DNA from: Marinobacter arenosus
Lineage (GTDB): Bacteria; Pseudomonadota; Gammaproteobacteria; Pseudomonadales; Oleiphilaceae
Assembly (NCBI RefSeq): GCF_019264345.1
Contig: NZ_JAHVAO010000001.1
Span: forward strand, 2,294,001 to 2,358,000
Reading direction: 5' to 3'
Length of the DNA stretch: 64,000 bases
Shown: piece by piece, positions 61,764 to 64,000 of the stretch
Layout: every line of letters begins with the position of its first letter
Numbering within the stretch: position 1 is the stretch's first letter
The notes under the pieces: generated by a model
The model's input: the letters and a program-made list of their open reading frames with translations, nothing else
Told to the model about the DNA's origin: nothing
Database searches by the model: none
Position numbers and translations under genes: made by a program

Positions 61764-63449
61764 CTAGCCCAGCACCCGCTTGGCCGTTCCCGGTCGCTGT
61801 CGCTCCTGCCATTGCCCGTCCATGAGCACAGGGGCGTCAGAAGGTTTCAGGGGCTCCCTGCCCCGAATCAGATCGGCTGCCCGCTCGGCCACCATGATGG
61901 TGGGCGCGTTCAGGTTGCCGTTGGGTATGGTCGGGAAGATGGACGAGTCCACCACCCGCAGGTTTCGAATGCCCCGAACCCGGGTCTGGGGATCCACCAC
62001 CGCCAGCTCGTCCGTGCCCATCTTGCAGGTGCAGGAGGGGTGATAGGCGCTTTCCACCGCCTGCCGGACGAAGGCATCGATCTCGTCATCAGTCTGGACG
62101 TCGACTCCGGGCTGGATTTCCGGGCCACGGTACGCGTCCATCGCCGGCTGGTTGATGATTTCCCGGGTCAGCCGGACACAATCCCGGAAGCCTTCCCGGT
62201 CCGCTTCGTGCTGCAGGTAGTTGAAGCGGATTTGCGGCGCCTGGGTCGGATCGGCGGATTGCACATGCACCGTGCCCCGGCTTTTCGGCTTGTTGTGCCC
62301 GATGTGCAGCTGGAAACCGTCGCCGGCAAAGGCTTCCTTACCGTCGTAGCGCATGGCCGCCGGCAGGAAGTGGTACTGCAGGTCGGGCCATTCGACGCCC
62401 GCCTTGGAGCGGATAAAGCCACAGGATTCGAAGTGGTTGGTCGCGCCCAGGCCGTCTTTTTTCAGAATCCAGCGCAGGCCGATCTTGAGCTTGTTCCACC
62501 AATCCAGCTTGCCGTTCAGGGACACCGGCTTGTTGCAGCGGAACTGGAAATAGAACTCCAGGTGATCCTGCAGGTTCTCGCCCACACCGGGCAGTTCGTG
62601 CTTCACCTCGATGCCGGCCGATTCCAGTACCTCGCGGCGGCCGATACCGGACAACTGCAACAAGTGCGGCGAGCCGATGGAACCGGCCGACAGGATGACC
62701 TCCTCGGCGGCCCGGGCTTCGTGCACCTTGCCACCCTGCTCGTAGCGAACACCGGTGGCGGTTTTGCCGTCCAGCAACACCTCGTGCACCAGGGCATGGG
62801 TCACCACGGTCAGGTTCGGGCGCTCCATGGCCGGGCGCAGGTAGGCATTGGCGGTGGACCAGCGGCGGCCGTTCTTCACCGTCATGTGCATGGCACCGAA
62901 GCCTTCCTGCTGGGCACCGTTGTAGTCGTTGGTGGGGAAATAGCCGGCATCCACGCCCGCATCCACGAAGGCCTGGTACAGCGGGTTCTGCATGTTGTTG
63001 CCGTTGTTCACCCCAAGCGGGCCCTGGTCGCCCCGGTAGTCATCGCCACCGAACGCCCAGGTCTCCGCCTTCTTGAAATACGGCAGTACCTGGCGGTAGT
63101 TCCAGCCCTCGGCCCCCTCGGCTTCCCATTCGTCGAAATCCCGGGCATGACCGCGGACATAGACCATGCCGTTGATGGACGAGGAGCCGCCCAGCACCTT
63201 GCCCCGGGGGCAATGCATGCGGCGGTTGTCCAGATAGGGCTCCGGCTCGGTTTCGAACTGCCAGGCGTACTTCTTGGTGTTCATCGGAATCGACAGCGCG
63301 GTCGGCATCTGGATGAAGATGCTCTTGTCGCTGCCGCCGGTTTCCAGCAGCAGCACGCGGTGTCGGGCGTCCTCGGTGAGACGGTTCGCCAGCACGCAAC
63401 CGGCGGAACCTGCCCCGACAATGATGTAGTCGTATCGGTTTTCTTTCAT
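61764..63449 (-). CDS. betA: Choline dehydrogenase BetA
   Basis: A 561-residue GMC flavoprotein, typical length for Bet[22 protein letters not shown] (residues 7-27) binds [33 protein letters not shown] is the GMC signature, and [12 protein letters not shown] holds the active-site histidine. It oxidises choline to betaine aldehyde, feeding electrons to the respiratory chain. BetB is encoded 27 bases upstream on the same strand, so betB-betA form an operon with the BCCT gene further downstream. Confidence 0.93.
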   Translation of the reverse strand: MKENRYDYIIVGAGSAGCVLANRLTEDARHRVLLLETGGSDKSIFIQMPTALSIPMNTKKYAWQFETEPEPYLDNRRMHCPRGKVLGGSSSINGMVYVRGHARDFDEWEAEGAEGWNYRQVLPYFKKAETWAFGGDDYRGDQGPLGVNNGNNMQNPLYQAFVDAGVDAGYFPTNDYNGAQQEGFGAMHMTVKNGRRWSTANAYLRPAMERPNLTVVTHALVHEVLLDGKTATGVRYEQGGKVHEARAAEEVILSAGSIGSPHLLQLSGIGRREVLESAGIEVKHELPGVGENLQDHLEFYFQFRCNKPVSLNGKLDWWNKLKIGLRWILKKDGLGATNHFESCGFIRSKAGVEWPDLQYHFLPAAMRYDGKEAFAGDGFQLHIGHNKPKSRGTVHVQSADPTQAPQIRFNYLQHEADREGFRDCVRLTREIINQPAMDAYRGPEIQPGVDVQTDDEIDAFVRQAVESAYHPSCTCKMGTDELAVVDPQTRVRGIRNLRVVDSSIFPTIPNGNLNAPTIMVAERAADLIRGREPLKPSDAPVLMDGQWQERQRPGTAKRVLG

Positions 63450-63476
63450 AGAGTCGCTCCGGGTTGGGTCACTGGC

Positions 63477-64000
63477 TTAAAACGGCGCATCCAGGTCTTC
63501 CATGCCGATGTACACCGACTTGAGCTGGGTGTAGTAGTCGAGGGTGACCTTGCCGTTTTCGCGACCAATGCCGGAGAGCTTGTAGCCGCCCACCGGCATT
63601 TCGGCGGGCGAGGCGCCGTAGCTGTTGATCCAGCAGATCCCGGCCTGGATCTGGTGAATCACCCGGTGAGCGCGGCGGATATCCCGGGTGAACAGGCCCG
63701 CGGCCAGGCCGGTGTCGGTGCTGTTGGCCCGGGCAATCACCTCGTCCTCGTCGGAGAAGGTGAGTACCGACATCACCGGCCCGAAGATTTCCTCCCGCAC
63801 GATGGTCATGTCATCGGTGCAGTCGGTGAAAATCGTGGGCTCGACAAAATAGCCACCCTTCGAGTCTTCGGGCTCGAACGCGCGGCCACCGTGGCTCAGC
63901 GTCGCCCCTTCCGACAGGCCTTTGGCGATGTAGTCGAGCACCAGGTCCCGGTGCTTCGCCGAGATCAGGGCGCCGAAATTGGTGTCCGGATCCATCGGAT
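63477..64000 (-). CDS. betB: Betaine aldehyde dehydrogenase BetB (C-terminal part)
   Basis: The 174 visible codons end at the TAA at 63477-63479; the rest of the gene lies past the right edge. [39 protein letters not shown] and [26 protein letters not shown] are the NAD-binding and C-terminal segments of betaine aldehyde dehydrogenases; the catalytic cysteine is outside the window. It converts betaine aldehyde to glycine betaine. The operon order betB-betA is usual. A betI regulator, often adjacent, is not visible. Confidence 0.9.
   Translation of the reverse strand, partial: PMDPDTNFGALISAKHRDLVLDYIAKGLSEGATLSHGGRAFEPEDSKGGYFVEPTIFTDCTDDMTIVREEIFGPVMSVLTFSDEDEVIARANSTDTGLAAGLFTRDIRRAHRVIHQIQAGICWINSYGASPAEMPVGGYKLSGIGRENGKVTLDYYTQLKSVYIGMEDLDAPF

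Noticed and set aside
1..64000. CRISPR array, prophage, insertion sequence, tRNA or rRNA gene
   Set aside because: No regularly spaced repeats, integrase or transposase motifs, or tRNA-like folds were seen on reading both strands.

Overview
The window looks like a chromosome segment of a marine, aerobic gammaproteobacterium with a GC-rich genome. Marinobacter or a close relative is my best guess; this rests on gene content and protein style, since no rRNA or species marker is present. Support comes from the long FadE-type acyl-CoA dehydrogenase, the beta-oxidation operon, two Baeyer-Villiger monooxygenases, OmpW, PntAB, the BCCT and choline-to-betaine genes and several peroxiredoxins. I see no tRNA, rRNA, CRISPR array, prophage, integrase or insertion sequence.

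Layout. 1-12.5 kb: end of a LysR regulator, Bcr/CflA drug exporter, thiol peroxidase Tpx, MATE exporter, a hot-dog thioesterase, a Nudix/metallo-beta-lactamase fusion, an exported AspA/AstE-type enzyme, a DMT transporter, a secreted two-repeat protein, a PatB-type C-S lyase, an auxin-carrier-type transporter and a UbiA prenyltransferase. 12.7-21.1 kb: FadE, two small exported RcnB/CigR-like paralogues flanking a LysR/EamA pair, then ChaC, MarC, a hypothetical and a TetR regulator on the minus strand. 21.2-27.9 kb: a catabolic operon (multifunctional hydratase/dehydrogenase, thiolase, two acyl-CoA dehydrogenases resembling a large/small subunit pair, SDR) that starts beside twin TetR-type palindromes. 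28-37.6 kb: a DUF2279-like protein, a Baeyer-Villiger monooxygenase divergent from a FabR/DesT-like TetR, PntAB, a lipoprotein, an Old Yellow Enzyme divergent from HxlR, and OmpW. 37.7-54 kb: RhlE helicase, Lgt-like/TlpA fusion, LpxL-type acyltransferase, DUF302, MerR with an epimerase, an MltF-type lytic transglycosylase next to a GluR0-like ligand-gated K+ channel, a second BVMO, SGNH esterase, PfkB kinase, acetylpolyamine amidohydrolase, RlmE, a SpoU methyltransferase, a transglutaminase-like protein and a sugar-type binding protein. 54-64 kb: AhpF, DUF3581 protein, a Prx5-type peroxiredoxin, AhpC, a PQQ-type dehydrogenase with cytochrome c motifs, then a BCCT transporter, BetA and the C-terminal part of BetB.

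Main themes are fatty-acid and cyclic-acid degradation, peroxide and electrophile defence (Tpx, AhpC, AhpF, Prx5, OYE/HxlR, ChaC, PntAB), osmoprotection by glycine betaine, and cell-envelope work.

The most unusual signal is a family of three roughly 100-base elements (434-539, 16696-16804, 30649-30740). Each has long self-complementary arms whose sequence differs completely between copies, around a conserved 54-58 base core that can fold two small hairpins. Each hairpin loop shows GGA, and the two GGA triplets are exactly 25 bases apart in all three copies. All three lie between genes, just upstream of start codons. The loops resemble binding sites of the RNA-binding regulator CsrA/RsmA, so the family could be a dispersed RNA control element. 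This is an inference from sequence alone.
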